Origin: Prostheceraeus crozeri
Taxonomy: Eukaryota > Platyhelminthes > Polycladida > Euryleptidae
Assembly: GCA_907163375.1 (NCBI GenBank)
Contig: CAJQUW010011565.1
Span: forward strand, 123,069-187,068
Length of the DNA stretch: 64,000 bases
Direction: 5' to 3'
The position numbers and the translations under genes were made by a program. Of the stretch, positions 11,047 through 23,229 are shown piece by piece; position 1 is the first letter of the stretch, and each line of letters opens with the position of its first letter. The notes below the pieces were generated by a model that did not search any database, was not told the origin of the DNA, and worked only from the letters and a program-made list of their open reading frames with translations.

Positions 11047-12185
11047 AATATGCATATAGTGGGAAAAAGGTATTCCTAATACCTTACATAGATAGGAAGA
11101 ACAGTCGTGCGTCGCTTGCGGATTGCTGTAAATTCCTCCGAAATGCTTCAATTGCCACGATTCCTTCAGATTCGAAGAATTCAGATCATTGCGCACAAGT
11201 TTTCTCGCTAATGTTGGTCCTTCAAATTAGAAGTTGTCAGGCGTGAGAAATTTAGTTCACTCCATCTCTTCGTAGGATTTATCAATGAATGGCACTGTGA
11301 CAGCGAAGTGTGACCGAACGAAGAACTCGATGTGTATGACACGCACGCCACTTGCTGCTTGCTGTCTGAGGCTCACTGCTTATTCAGTGACGACTTATTG
11401 TTTGACCGTAGATCGTGTGTGGTGTGTGCCATTTCATTATTGCGCACGAGATATGATTGCCCTTCTGGGAAACGACGACGGAGGAACGAACAGTCTAATT
11501 CTGTGCATAAATTATTGCACATATAAAGAGCATTTGTAAATAAGCAGAAAGAATACCATATATGAATTTTGTTTCATATGCAGATGAATTCAGCAAATTT
11601 TGTCGGCTGCAATTGAGTTTCACTTATTCAAAATTCTGGTGCTCATGAAATGTAAAGACTTCATATTGTTTCTTTCAATCTATTATCAATATCCGGGGAA
11701 GTGTCATTGTCTACTGCTGAATCCAGTTGATATTCTTGAAAATGTTAGAAAATTAATGAGTTCAAATTGAAGAGCAATAGATTGTCTTTTTCATTTAAAG
11801 GTAACTTTAGTCTGCTATGTGATTTGATAAAGTAATTTGGTGAAAACATTTTGGGAAATCTTAAAAACATAATGAAATAAAAAAAGTCGAATATTTGTAT
11901 GATACACTTTATAATGGCTTGCTTATAGTTAACGTTTGCAACTTGTATAATATTCTCTGTTCTATTTGCAAAAATTTCTTCCTTAGCACAACATTTAACA
12001 TTTAGCAATGATTTTTTAAAATATGATTATCTTGAATGTAAAAAAATAGCACAACAACGAGCCATGTTAGACGCTAGGGTTTCTGAATAAAATATGTATG
12101 CATCTGACAGTTTGTATATCTGATAAGACGCACTTCTGTCTCTGTATTCCTCTTCCTAATTAACGAGGTTATTTCTACTTTTTAG
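11047..12185. other. UBR3 last intron, nothing recognised
   Basis: After the TA repeat this intron shows no recognisable coding or repeat element. It ends in the pyrimidine-rich acceptor TTTCTACTTTTTAG. Confidence 0.5.
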
Positions 12186-12321
12186 ACGTGGTCGTCCTTT
12201 ATTCCTCAATCAGCAACGTTTCGTCTTATTGGAAAGTCAATGGCTAACTCATTCTTTGCCATTCTTGCCTGGACGACAATGGAGTAATGTCACACGGCTC
12301 AATGCGGACACTAGTCGATAA
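12186..12321 (+). CDS. UBR3: UBR3-like E3 ubiquitin ligase, terminal coding exon
   Basis: The first base completes the codon left open by the preceding exon, giving Q, and the frame then reads RGRPLFLNQQRFVLLESQW, LTHSLP and a short tail ending NADTSR before a TAA stop at 12,319-12,321. UBR3 proteins end with RGKPLYI...RYKVLEQQWISHTFD and a few more residues, so the match and the position of the stop agree. The tail after LTHS is divergent. I do not find a clear AATAAA signal in the next several hundred bases, so the transcript end is not placed. Confidence 0.86.
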
Positions 12322-13922
12322 TTGCAGGAGGATATGCGTTCAAGCGGTTGACGAAATAGTCAGACATTGAATAATATCACAGCTTGAATTGCTGAAATGA
12401 TCTCAGTTTTCACAGTGTATATTTGCGATGATATGCAAACTGATAAGCATTTCACATGAAAACTATAACGGTGATATTTGGAGATTATCGCTGTTCTTAA
12501 CAAATTTCAGTATTGTCAGTGAATATTCTTTTTGATGTGTGTAGGAGCGCGTATACAAGAAACATCTCATTAATTTGTTTTCTGATTATCCTTGTATTTC
12601 TTTTCTTCTATGTCTTCTTCCTTTGAATCTCTTGCTACCTCGTTTTTTTTCTTTTAGAAAATGATTGTTTGCGCGGACAAGTATTTGACGGTTTTACTGT
12701 CTTACCATTTGTATTGCACCGTTTAAAACTTGAACCATTTCATACATAAACGCCCCTTTGTGTACATGCGTATGTATGTAGATTTTTGAAAACTATGATT
12801 GACAATTATTTGATTTCTCACAATTGCGGATAAGTCACTTTCTTCTTTTAGTTTCAAATTTGATTAACACGAGTACCTGTAGTTGTAATTTTTATGCCAT
12901 GGGAGAGAGTACGATTGTTTTTTATCAACTGACCACATTTCATGGAATCCCCAGGAGTGGAACTTTGTATTGATCCATTCATTTTGTGAATTGTAAGATA
13001 TCGATAATTATTATTTTACTTATTGTTTCTTATTGAAGAATTATTTCTGATACCGAGAACAATCATCTGGTTCTAGCTATTTGTTAAGGAAATCCGCGAT
13101 TGACGATAACTGAATCTGAAACATCTTTATTGTATGATTTGTGAATTTTAGTGAATATATTGTCTGCCTTCCAAGAGGAGCTAATTATTCAAGTTGTGGG
13201 AGAATACATTCTCTTTTATGACATACTCTGAACATAAAATCGGATTAAAGGCTCATTTCTGTGAAAATTTCGCTTTCCCTATCTATGAACTATATACTCG
13301 TAAATCAATTTCGTGTCTCATTTATCTTCTAGATAGAATTATATAGGACTATGTAAAACTATAAAGCAGAGACCTGTGAATCGGCAAATTTTTAGACGAA
13401 TCGAATCATGTCGTGATTCTCGAATCGATTAATTGAAAATTTAGTTGGCCTACTTTATCTTTTTGATCTGGGTTTACAAAAAGCCGAGGGATATCGAAGA
13501 TCTCGTGGGCTCTTAAAATGAGAAAATCCGATGGGCAGTTGTTCATTAGCATCAATTAAAAGACGCAACTTGAAATTTTGCGTTACTGGCATGAGGCACA
13601 TGTACGATAGAAAGCTAATTTGCAAACACCGTATGGTGGACGGCAATCGAGCTATATAGGCCTATAGGTAGGCCAAAACTGCCATTTATGAAAGCGATAT
13701 CAAAAATGTTCAACCTGTCACCCATTGATGTTGTTCAAGTAACGCAAACGAGAAAGCTGACCATGTCATGATCCTCACTTTTCGGTGGGATATGAGCCAA
13801 AAGTAGCAGCCAATTACAGGCTATACATTATAATAAGAAAGATGCATACCAAAGACGGTTTTCGATAGCTATTGAAAGATACATTGATGGCATATGGCAT
13901 TCTATGAAATAAGCAGTCGAAA
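12322..13922. other. UBR3 3' UTR and intergenic DNA, nothing recognised
   Basis: No gene is seen. Around 13,375-13,440 there is a GAATC/GATTC-rich, partly palindromic patch resembling the ends of small hAT-type MITEs. A similar patch lies at 32,400-32,490. Neither has a recognisable boundary. Confidence 0.45.
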
Positions 13923-14111
13923 CCCAGTGAATCGAAACTTACAAATCTTCTAAGTTTCTTTTAAGATTTACTGCCAAGTCTTTGCAAGACTTGATAGGAA
14001 TCTTAGAAGAAACTTGGAAGATAGGTCTGTTATCTTGGAAGATTAGCCTGTTATCTTAGAAGATTAGTTTGCTAGCCTGGAAGATTGGTCTGTTGATTGC
14101 CCTGTATCATG

Positions 14112-14262
14112 GAAAATATCAATGTTTCGTCTACAACAGCAACATGAAGAATTTCAAAAATGACTCAGCAATAAGCAAGCATGCCTTTATGCATGTACCG
14201 TAAATTTAGAAATCCTTCTTGCTGCTCTTGTAGACGAAAGATTATTGATATCTTTTATAATA
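14112..14262. repeat. imperfect inverted repeat (about 150 bp)
   Basis: ATATCAATGTTTCGTCTACA on the left pairs with TGTAGACGAAAGATTATTGATAT on the right, with further pairing (CAGCAACATGAAGAA / TTCTTGCTGCTC). The fold-back is MITE-sized and non-coding, near the left end of the 16-kb element. Confidence 0.5.
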
Positions 14263-15723
14263 CAAAAAATCAACTGGCCAAATGTGTACATACAGAGATA
14301 AAGCTGTGAATGCACCATATGCATTAGTTTGGTTTAACGCATCTATTTGGCTATAAAATCAAAAGGAATGACAGGTAACACATAGATACATGTATTTGAC
14401 AGGTATGTCAGAATATGTGATTAATCAAGATCGTCTCTCTGGTTTTTCTTTTCTCCTCAGATCCAAGCCTCGTTGATTTACGGAAGACTTTGCCTCTTCC
14501 CAGGTGGTTCCATTGCGAAATCTTTAAGTTATGGCCTCTGAAAAAGATAATCAGAAAATAATTTATGGTGAAAAAATGTTGTACAATGCGTACCATAGGA
14601 TAGATGAACAGTGTGAGATTTATAGCGAATTGCATCAAAGGAGAGTGACTTTGCTTTGATTGTGAAAAAAATTTCATTCTTAAATGGTTGAACTAAGTGC
14701 TTTTTAACAAACGCAGGAAAGATGATGTAAGTATTGATCGCATCGTCACTTTCAGATTTGCCAAGGCTACTTGGTACGAATTTTTTCTTCTATACGCATG
14801 CATGGGATTGTTTTTGATGGAATGAAAAACACTGAATTGGAGACAATTTGATCTAACATTAGGAGGCAATGAGAAGACTTTAATTTATTATTGTATCTAT
14901 ATTGTGATATCACGCACTATACATGCATACAAGTGAGATATCTCTCAGTAATTAATTAAAGTTCCCATTGTCTCATAGTACTTATGTCCGATGATAATAT
15001 GAATCATGTTCTAATCAAATCTTGAGCATGGCCACACCAAAATCGTTCTATGATATATAATTGTTTCTATAATCTTGGGTGATACTCAGAGTTAAAATTG
15101 ATTCTTTCGGTGAATGTTCACTTCATTCAACCAGTAAGTATACATGTATGTGAAATAAAACATACATTAACACAGATGATATCATCCTGGAAAGGATATT
15201 ATGACCGCAGTCTTTTCACTGAAGCAAATTTCCTCTTATTAGATAAAATACGCGCAGGTTTTGCGAGGATTCAGTCAGTATTCCGGCTATCTTCCCTTTG
15301 CCCTGAGGATGCATGCACGAATTTCGGTGAAATATCCACATTCGACAGGAAATCTCAAAATCCTCTGACGAGATTCTATTCTTCGCCTCCACGATACAGA
15401 GATAAGCGACATATTCATTATCACCGTTCTCTGATTTCTATTGCGTAAACATTGATGCACAGTGTCTCATCGATTGACAAGAGATCTAGTGCCCTAAATG
15501 GAATAAATGGTCCTAATGATTTTTTATCGAAATCTGTGTTTATATGAATTGCACCTTATATACCATGATCGGCATCTTTCAGAGAGACGATCCCGATTGT
15601 TCCTCAAATAATATGAATGGGACATACAAATACGAATTATCACACAATAGAAGCACGTGAACAAACACATGGGAAATTCCACATGGATGGCACGTTACCG
15701 CGTTTAGAAAGATAAATCCTTAC
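14263..15723. other. no confident gene; two open segments of unknown nature
   Basis: A 116-codon open frame at 15,098-15,448 (+) and an exon-like open stretch at 14,408-14,545 (-), preceded by TTATCTTTTTCAG, are visible. Neither resembles a family I know. The reverse-strand one does not continue the phase of the BEN exon upstream of it. Confidence 0.3.
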
Positions 15724-15904
15724 TTTTCATAATTTCCAGTCTGTTATCGTCCTCAAATGGCTGCCTCCCATCATGGCTGTTTCTTTGAGGAGATATTATC
15801 TTGGTTATTAGTTCATCCTCCCTGAACATTTCCTCCGCAATTCGGAGGGCGAATATGCTGGGCCTACTCGCCCTGATGGACATCAAATCCTTTCCATTAA
15901 AAAT
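15724..15904 (-). CDS. BEN-domain exon
   Basis: On the reverse strand this segment follows CATCTTTCAG and ends at AAAA|GTAAGG. It encodes IFNGKDLMSIRASRPSIFAL, then RIAEEMFREDELITKII and a charged end DDNRLEIMK. The pattern (small-residue loop, ALRIAEEMF-xxEL, then a short linker and an EDDNRL helix) fits the first two-thirds of a BEN domain, an alpha-helical DNA- or protein-binding fold used in chromatin regulation and found in some DNA viruses and transposons. It follows a coiled-coil exon at matching phase 0. The exon for the last BEN helices is not found, so the gene may be incomplete or that exon may be diverged. It lies inside the putative 16-kb element. Confidence 0.5.
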
Positions 15905-16281
15905 CTGAAAGATGAAATATTGCATGTGATGCACTTTTAAGTTTTAAATTATGAGCGAAGTCTGCAGTTATGAACAAAGAGGCTATTTTCATTCAGTACG
16001 GCCTTTTAATTTACGACGGGCTCCGCTGAAGAACTATGTCTCGTCTTGAACTTGAACCAAGTGTCTTGATGCTTCCTTTCGGTTCTGTAAGATAAGATCA
16101 ATTGTCCGTGATTAATTTAAGTCAACTATCGAGAGAAAGTAATGTATTTAATTATTTCTATCGTACGTTATAAAAGTATATAAAAAAACTGGTGTTTTGA
16201 GAAATTACATGCACATGTGCATACTGTAACTCAATGTGACTAAATTACACTAGTTATACAGCTCACACTAACTACTTATAC

Positions 16282-16386
16282 TCTCCTATTTTCTTTCTCC
16301 AATGAAGCCATCCGCTTACTCATGTCCTCCAAAAAGGTCTTCATTTCCCTTATTTCAAGAAGAATTTGATTGTTAGTATATAGTGC
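16282..16386 (-). CDS. coiled-coil exon linked to the BEN-domain exon
   Basis: The reverse strand gives 35 codons after TATTTTGCAG: ALYTNNQILLEIREMKTFLE followed by DMSKRMASLEKENRR, a clear leucine-heptad coiled coil, then a GTATAAGT donor. The phase (0 in, 0 out) joins it to the BEN exon 378 bases downstream. Coiled coil followed by BEN is a common layout in BEN proteins. If the donor is not used the frame ends one codon later. It is not in phase with the acidic exon at 16,761-16,937, so an unseen exon may lie between. Confidence 0.45.
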
Positions 16387-16760
16387 CTGCAAAATACGCC
16401 AGCAGGAGTGTGCATTTAACATTTATCAAGTTTCAAGTAACATCACAACATAACAGTATAACAAGAAACAATTAATTGCAACGCATCACTTGTACAAATA
16501 ATTGAAAATCAATGCATTCATAGTCTCAAACAGACATCCGTACTTTAAAGTAATGTGCACGGAATTGTAGCATGTTCCTAGTTACTCTATCGCAAACAAA
16601 TAAACCTAGATTTTCCACAGTTCAAGAATATGCCGGCATACAAGATTCTCAACTTTTATTTTTAAAGAGTAGGCATCAGGAGCAGATTTAATTTCGCTGA
16701 AAATGAATTGATGTCCCTTCACCATAGTCTAATTATCTTTTTTCTATGACTAAGACATAC

Positions 16761-16937
16761 CTGTATCAGGATTTCTTAGTGGCTCCTCATCTGTTCCAAG
16801 AGACTGTGCATCTGTTTCTGGTTCGGATAGTTGTTCCCCTGAGGAATCGAGGAAGCCGAAGCTTCTAATAGTGTCGTCGTTGTCATCTAGCTTCCCCTCC
16901 AATGTTCCTCTCTTCTTTTCCATTTCTTCTTTTTCCC
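16761..16937 (-). CDS. acidic exon, probable upstream part of the BEN-domain gene
   Basis: Bounded on the reverse strand by a TTTTTACAG acceptor and a GTATGT donor, this open 177-base segment encodes EKEEMEKKRGTLEGKLDDND, then SFGFLDSSGEQLSEPETDAQ and EEPLRNPDT. It is acidic and low in complexity, like the disordered linkers of BEN proteins. The signals are good, but the direct join to the coiled-coil exon is out of phase. No family assignment is possible from this exon alone. Confidence 0.4.
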
Positions 16938-17329
16938 CTGTAAAAAGTGCAGAAAATATTTTTTAGAATTTTGAAAACTTAATGTAAATGTTGCTTGCAA
17001 CCTAATTAATGCTTTAATTCTAGCATGAGGTTCTAAAGGAACCTATCGTAAATTCCAACTTGGGCCCTCTTCATTACATTTTAATAACCTAATTACCTCC
17101 ACCTGCATGCATATTCATTATTATTTACTCAAAAATGAAAATAATATATGTACAAACCATGTTGATATTTACAGAAAAACAAGAGATACAATGATATTAT
17201 GCGCATTTAAGTATGTATTTCTATTCATGAACATGCTATGTTAACTTTTTTCGCTTGACTACCGCATTTTCTCGAATAGAACTCGCCATCACATAGAACC
17301 ATCACCTAAATTTTCATTTAAGTACTTTT

Positions 17330-17630
17330 GAGAGTTTTCTAGGAGTTAATCGCATGTATCGTTATAAGGTTCTCAACATATGTCAAGCTCAAGTGTGAAA
17401 ATGATAGGCTGCCCTTATCTTTGAAAAGTATTTGTAAATATAAATTTGATGGAGCATACACGGAAAGAAATGCTATCAATTTTCCTATGCAATATTACAG
17501 AACTTGCCTAGGTCAAAAAAATTTTGACTTTTCCGGTGCCACAGAGTGGAATACATTACCGAAATATATCAGAAAAGTTAGTAAGAACAAAATATTCTTA
17601 AAAAATGCTAGAAATATGCTCACTGGGTAA
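17330..17630 (+). mobile_element. LINE ORF2 C-terminal fragment
   Basis: The + strand reads LGVNRMYRYKVLNICQAQ and, after one frame change, LPLSLKSICKYKFDGAYTER, then FSGATEWNTLPKYIRKVS and a stop. The FxxxGAxxWNxLPxxIR motif and the positively charged end are typical of the last 70 residues of invertebrate LINE ORF2. The rest of the element is absent. Confidence 0.7.
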
Positions 17631-18888
17631 AATACTCGAAAGGATATCGAATTGCCCACCATTATTTGCAAATTTTACCTTAATTGCCTGATACCCCGAA
17701 TCGATCCAACTGCATATTATGCAATATACTGTACTTTTTACTGTTCTAAACCGATCTTCATGTACTCTACAAATGCATAAATTAGTTTAGACCCTGCATT
17801 TAGGGTTCATACATAATTGGCTCATACTTTTATTGCGATATATTCTTCCGACGTTTGTGTGAAATGTGGATTGACATCGGACTAATTCTCTCAGCGAGAC
17901 TAGGTTTCTACTGCCTACACTGCTCTAGCACCGTTCACCTCTACAGTCGCTGATACAATATATCTAATGTACTTCTCTTGAATATAATATGCACATATGT
18001 TTACGCTTTTTGTACATGAATCTTGTACAGTGATCGTATTGACGAAAATATATTTCTATATTAGTGTAAGGGATGCGACCTGGTCATTATCACTTCACGA
18101 GTTGTCACGAAATGACTTTGTTGACTTCAAGTGCTTTGTATTCACGATGAGGTCAGGAGAAGTCGGATCAAACTTCTGACATCGCTACACCTCACGTTAT
18201 CGTTCCTAATTCAAAAAGTATTTGTCCGATGGGAGGCCTATATGGATAGCAAATGTCCTCACCTACGCGCACTTTAAGTTTTGTGATGATTGATTCATTT
18301 TTACAGATTTCAAACAAATTTGAAATCGTGAGGGGGAGATAACCCGTAAGCACCAAATTTTCATTGTCGATCTGTTCATATCTTGTCACCAGCCAAATAT
18401 GGGCCCTCAATAGGAAGATTGATAATACCCTCAACTTTATCTTACTTTATAGCCTTAAATTTACGGGGTCCACCTAATTTTCGAACGTATCTATGATGGG
18501 AAACGTTTGAAAAATGACAATTCATTCTTCGAGTCATCAAGTTCAAGGGGACGACGTGGCTGTATTTTTGTATGAAGCAAAGTATGCCATTCTACCTATC
18601 GCAGTCAGAGTCATAAAATCTAAATAGCATTTGATTTACAATTCCGTTGTAGTTCAGACTTAAGACAGCTCTTAATTTATAGATGTCATAGGGCCTAGAT
18701 TGGACGCGTAAATTATGACACAGTGAAATGTTCTTACCTTTGATCTGGAATTGGATGATTCAATTTACCACAGATGAAATTCAGCTTTGACTCCACATTT
18801 CTATTGCAAGGAATCATGTGCGTGGCAATTTCATCAGTTTCTCGCGTCCTTAAATTCCTTCAGCGACGATGAGAAATTTGATGAAACT
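17631..18888. other. no gene recognised
   Basis: AT-rich sequence between the LINE fragment and the Harbinger target site. No paired termini, tandem arrays or convincing coding segments are seen. Confidence 0.45.
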
Positions 18889-19299
18889 CAGCCGGTCGTT
18901 CCAGAGATCGCTCATTAGTTAATGACGCCCTCAATGAGGCATCACTAACGAATTTCGTTCCAGAGATCACTCTCTTAATGATGCCTCAATGATGCATCTC
19001 TAAATTCGTTCAGAAGACGTATCACAAACCCAGTAAACATTGTGACGTCATTGCGACGTCCCATTGATGTCATCATGCGTCTGAGACGTCTATGACCAGA
19101 ACGGGATGTCACAGTGACCTCACATCAAAGACGTCAGAATGACCGCCTTTATATGACGTCACTGTGACATCCAAAGTGTGACCACAAACATGATCAATGA
19201 GCCACAACCACGATGAGTCATGAAATTATGGCGTTTACGCTATGATGAATGATTTCCACTTAATTGCACTAAGTTTTGGGACTATCTTTTTTAATTTCC

Positions 19300-19690
19300 A
19301 TTCTCGAACTCTCGCTCTCTCACTCACTTTATCTCTCCCCTCGCTTTTCTTGATACTTTTTCTTCTGATAATGATTCTCTGTCATAGCCTAATTTCTCTT
19401 CTTCTTTCCTCTTCTCTTTCTCCCTATTTCCATTCATCTCTCAACTCAATTCTTTTCTTCCTCCTCTTCTATTTCTCCCCACTTCTCTTCATTTTCTTCT
19501 CTTGTTCCAATTCATCATTTCTCTTCTTCTTCCATATCTCTTCTCACTTCTCTTTTTCCTCCTCTCCTTTCTCTTGATTTCTCATTCTTCCTCCTCTACT
19601 CTGTCTCCTCATTTCTCTCATTTATCTTCCATTTATTCTTCTGTTGCCTTATCAGCTCTTCTTTTTCTTCTTCTATTTCAGATTCTCCCA
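19300..19690 (+). repeat. pyrimidine-rich (CTT/TCTC) low-complexity tract
   Basis: About 390 bases dominated by C and T in short TTCTCTTC-type units. The leucine/serine/phenylalanine open frames here are by-products of composition. Confidence 0.85.
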
Positions 19691-21249
19691 TCAATCTGTT
19701 TTCTGCTTTGTTTTTATCTAAATTCGATGTATCTTCGAAAATAACATAATGTAAAAATTCATCACTAATTTCTACCCATGCATTTCTTATTAATAGGATT
19801 CATGTTTATAGCAGGGCATTTGATGAATCCCAATTTTGCGATTACAGTTGGAAAAGAATAGTTCAATGTCATAATTCAACGGATCTTTTTTTCGGATTCA
19901 TTCGAGCCCGTACTCGTTGCATGGAATGAGTCTGTCTTTCGATGATTTACAAGCATCCCAGCGTTGGCGATCACGTCATTAAGTGCAGCCCTCGTATTTC
20001 ATTTCTGAATAGAGGAGAACTGCGCACAGATTATTTCCCTACTGCCGCCTGGGCGAATGACCTTCAATCAACGCGTCACTATCGATAATCACATGACAGC
20101 GAGAGGAAACGTGCAAGCAGTCCTTCATTTCATTCATGTTACTCGCACTGCGCATCGAACGTGATTCATGTTCTGCGATACGGTTTTAGTGATAAGTCTA
20201 CGACTTAGACCAAACTTTCTTAAACGACGCCTCGAGCACCTTTCCTTTGGACATTTGGAGGAACTTAAATCAACCACCCATATTCGACCTCCACAATCAA
20301 TTCACAGATCATTTATTTCTATTTTCAAGTTGCAGACCAGCAGTTGACGCCTAAGCTTTTGCCTTATCATCTTACAAAACATCTTGTGATTTGGTTCACC
20401 TCATATTTAGTGACTTGACTTTATCTCCTACATTAGTCGCTGAAAACCAGGGCTTCGAATGTCATCTGGTGATCTCTGACAAGAAAATAGTCTAATGCAG
20501 TACAGCAAAATGTTTTTCGATGATTGATATCATCAATTGCCGGAGTTTACAGGTGAGATGTCTACTCTTTTCATTTCTTATTAAATTTAAGTGAATTAAC
20601 TATACGCACTGGATTAGTTATAAGCTTATTTTCACGAAATAATTATCAATGTTGAAGCTAATTCATGAAATCGCAAAAATAGAAGAAAAATTATTTTAAT
20701 TGTCCATGAAACATGGCATCATCTGATATCAATTAATTTGTTTCAAATTTCGTGGCTCTCGAATTGGAATCAGATTAATTCCTCCCGCTGAAGATGATTT
20801 ACCATAATTAGAGGCTTTTGCATACATTTTGCCATGCTTAAAAAGGAACGCTGCTATTCGAACATTTTTATCTTCCTGTTATTGAACTGTTGTGTGATCA
20901 TCAATATAATACTCAAAGTTTTCTTCAAAATACTGAAGTTTGTACCATAGGAATATAAATGACAATGCATAGGCAACCATTTTGACGATCAAAATGTTAT
21001 GATTGTGCATTGATTTTTTTACGTAAGTAAATAATTTAAATGTACTGTAGCAATGTAATAATGTAAGGTACAGGTATCTAAGCTTATTAAGCAAATTTAG
21101 ATAATGATTATGATTCTAATGTATATTTGAATAATTGGACGATTGTACGTCACACATATCAGTTTGCAATATCGTAATGCATGCACGTACATAAGTTTTG
21201 TTGAATAATATTCAAATAAGCTTATTTTGTTGAATGTTATCAATTATTG

Positions 21250-21307
21250 CGAAAATGAATGAATAAATAATGAAATAAATAATGAATAAATAATGAATGA
21301 ATAATTT
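21250..21307 (+). repeat. AATGAATAA microsatellite
   Basis: Irregular tandem repeats of AATGAATAAATA. A short (ATT)n run also lies at 21,596-21,615. Confidence 0.8.
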
Positions 21308-21883
21308 TTTCACTGGTCCAGCAGGAATTTCCCAATACTGGAATATGCTGTCAGATGCAGAAATAAATGTTGAATCCGTTTCAAAATTCAAAGTAGTTAT
21401 TGAGAGGCTATTTCAAAGACTTGATATTTGGTAATTACTGGAAACAATGTACGCTCTCTTATTAACACTTTTTCTTTCATTCCGTGACTCCACACCAATA
21501 GCTTGAAAACTTGTGTATAACTCTTCTATCATGATATGCCTGGTTAGCCCTTTAGTTGGGCTCTGTATTTGTTTTCCTTGAATCAAATACAATTATCATT
21601 ATTATTATTATTATTAAATAATTTGCTTTTGCTCATGAATGTATCGGATGCAATGTATTTTTTGCCAGCTTGGATTTTTATGAAATGGTTGCAAACATGA
21701 CAATATTATAATTTGCATATTTGTAAGGTTAGCAACACATTCTGGGCTACATAAAATAGGCCTATATTCGATTTAATTATAACAAAACGTTATGTTTCGT
21801 GTTATGTTGTAAATAGAACAAAACGTTTATTATTTGATGATAATTATGATGTCTAAAAAATGATTCCCCTTTACTCAGTTTAT

Positions 21884-22204
21884 AAATAAAGCCACTAAAT
21901 TCATTTTGATAAAATTAAAAACTAATTCTTGCACAATGCATTTCGTCCATTCTTATTCAAGTGCAAACATGCAGGATTGAATGTAAAATACAAAATCTGA
22001 AATCATACTTCTACAGCAATGAATCTATGAACAAAAGGATTGTTCATAGATATATTTCTGCAGAAGTAAGCTAATATGATTTTAGATTTTGTATTTTGCA
22101 TTCAGTCAACGTTTGCACTTGAGTAAGAATGTGCGAAAGACATTGTGCAAGAATTAGTTTTTAATTTTATCAAAATAAATCTACTGGCCTTTTTTATTTA
22201 TTGA
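21884..22204. repeat. 320-bp palindromic fold-back element
   Basis: Two arms of about 150 bases pair around a centre near 22,043. For example TTTTGATAAAATTAAAAACT on the left matches its reverse complement near 22,164-22,186, and GAATCTATGAAC faces GTTCATAGAT at the centre. Arm identity looks around 85 percent. It is non-coding and lies inside the 4.1-kb TIR element. Confidence 0.8.
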
Positions 22205-22670
22205 TAATTATGATGATTAATTTTATCATCATTGTGCAATTAATTGTGTGTAAATAAATTATAGCCGGAAGATTATGGTCGCTTGTCCCGCATTTGCTTG
22301 AAAAACAGAGGAAATACTATCTAAACAAGGAATTCTCTCATCATATGTTTCATCAAGCATGAAGAAACTATTATTCTGGATTGGTTGTGCCTCATGTCAA
22401 TGAAAGAAATTTTATATTTTACGAACTATACAGAATTATACATATATTGTTCATATTCAATGTAGGCCCTATATGCCTACATGTCGAAGCATCTTCTCTA
22501 CGGTGACTCAAATTCAATAGGCATGCATTTCGATACCTCTGATGAGCAATTTCATCATATTAGATATTGATATTCTAATATAGTGATTTCTCTTTTGAGC
22601 GTTGTATATGTATGCCTACGTGTATGTAATTTTTGTGATCTAATTAAAATTTTGCTGTTTCTTATTTCAG

Positions 22671-22827
22671 GTACGTCGTGCCTACAGAAGGTCAATGGAA
22701 TATTGAAGAAGGATCCGTGATTTATCAGCGTCTGCTTTTGTCTCAAGTGGAACGTGTATGCAAACAGAAATACTTAAATAATTTGCGAAAATATAATTAT
22801 CCACAGATGATTCCAATGTTTTCGTGA
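22671..22827 (+). CDS. possible terminal exon of unknown gene inside the 4.1-kb element
   Basis: A strong acceptor (TTTCTTATTTCAG) precedes an open frame of 51 codons reading YVVPTEGQWNIEEGSVIYQR, LLLSQVERVCKQKYLNNLRK and ending MIPMFS before TGA. Residue composition is balanced and the middle predicts a helix, so it looks more coding than chance. I do not recognise it, and no upstream exon on the same strand is evident. It could be a captured host exon or the remains of the element's own gene. Confidence 0.3.
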
Positions 22828-22930
22828 TCTTCATAATTGGGTAAATGATTGAAACTAGTTTTAAGTATGGTAATGGGATGTCTGTCATGATGGCAAGTGA
22901 CTCAAGGACGTCTCGTAGGAGCACTTTGAA

Positions 22931-23048
22931 GACGTACGTTGGATGTCCCGGCGGGATGTCAGACTGACGTCCTGTGAGAGTTCCGCTGTGACGTACGTGG
23001 GATGTCCCGGCGGGATGTCATACTGACGTCCTGTGATGCTTCCGCTGT
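22931..23048 (+). repeat. 59-bp tandem repeat, two units
   Basis: Two copies of a unit beginning GACGTACGT and containing GGATGTCCCGGCGGGATGTC lie in tandem near the right end of the 4.1-kb element. They form its GACGTC-rich subterminal region. Confidence 0.85.
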
Positions 23049-23229
23049 GACGTCTTTTTTACTGTCAAATAAGACGTACGTGGGCCATCCTGGAATGACG
23101 TCGTCATGACATCCCGCTGACGTCGCATGTTTACTGGGAAGGCATCATAAACACATTGATCTAGTGACAGCCATCAGGCAGTCTTTAGAGCATCACTATT
23201 TCCTTGTGTATCTTTCAACAAAGTTTGCA

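Larger units (their letters stand above)
19029..23138. mobile_element. 4.1-kb TIR element nested in the Harbinger 5' region
   Basis: The ends CCCAGTAAACATTGTGACGT and, reversed, CCCAGTAAACATGCGACGTC form a short TIR with GACGTC-rich subterminal DNA on both sides. It separates the first 137 bases of the Harbinger from the rest, about 90 bases before the transposase ATG. The immediate flanks share only AA, and a longer degenerate similarity (GAAGACGTATCACAAAC versus GAAGGCATCATAAACAC) is seen. I recognise no transposase in it. Its CCCAGT start resembles that of the 16-kb outer element, suggesting a shared superfamily I cannot name. Confidence 0.65.

Noticed and set aside
10725-11047. YIYIYI reading frames on both strands
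   Set aside because: Translations of the (TA)n repeat.
14408-14545. Last exon of the BEN-domain gene
   Set aside because: The acceptor is good, but the frame required by the previous exon hits a stop after a few codons and the open frame does not resemble BEN helices.
19242-19744. Serine/leucine-rich membrane protein frames
   Set aside because: They are translations of a pyrimidine-rich tract and lack any other coding feature.
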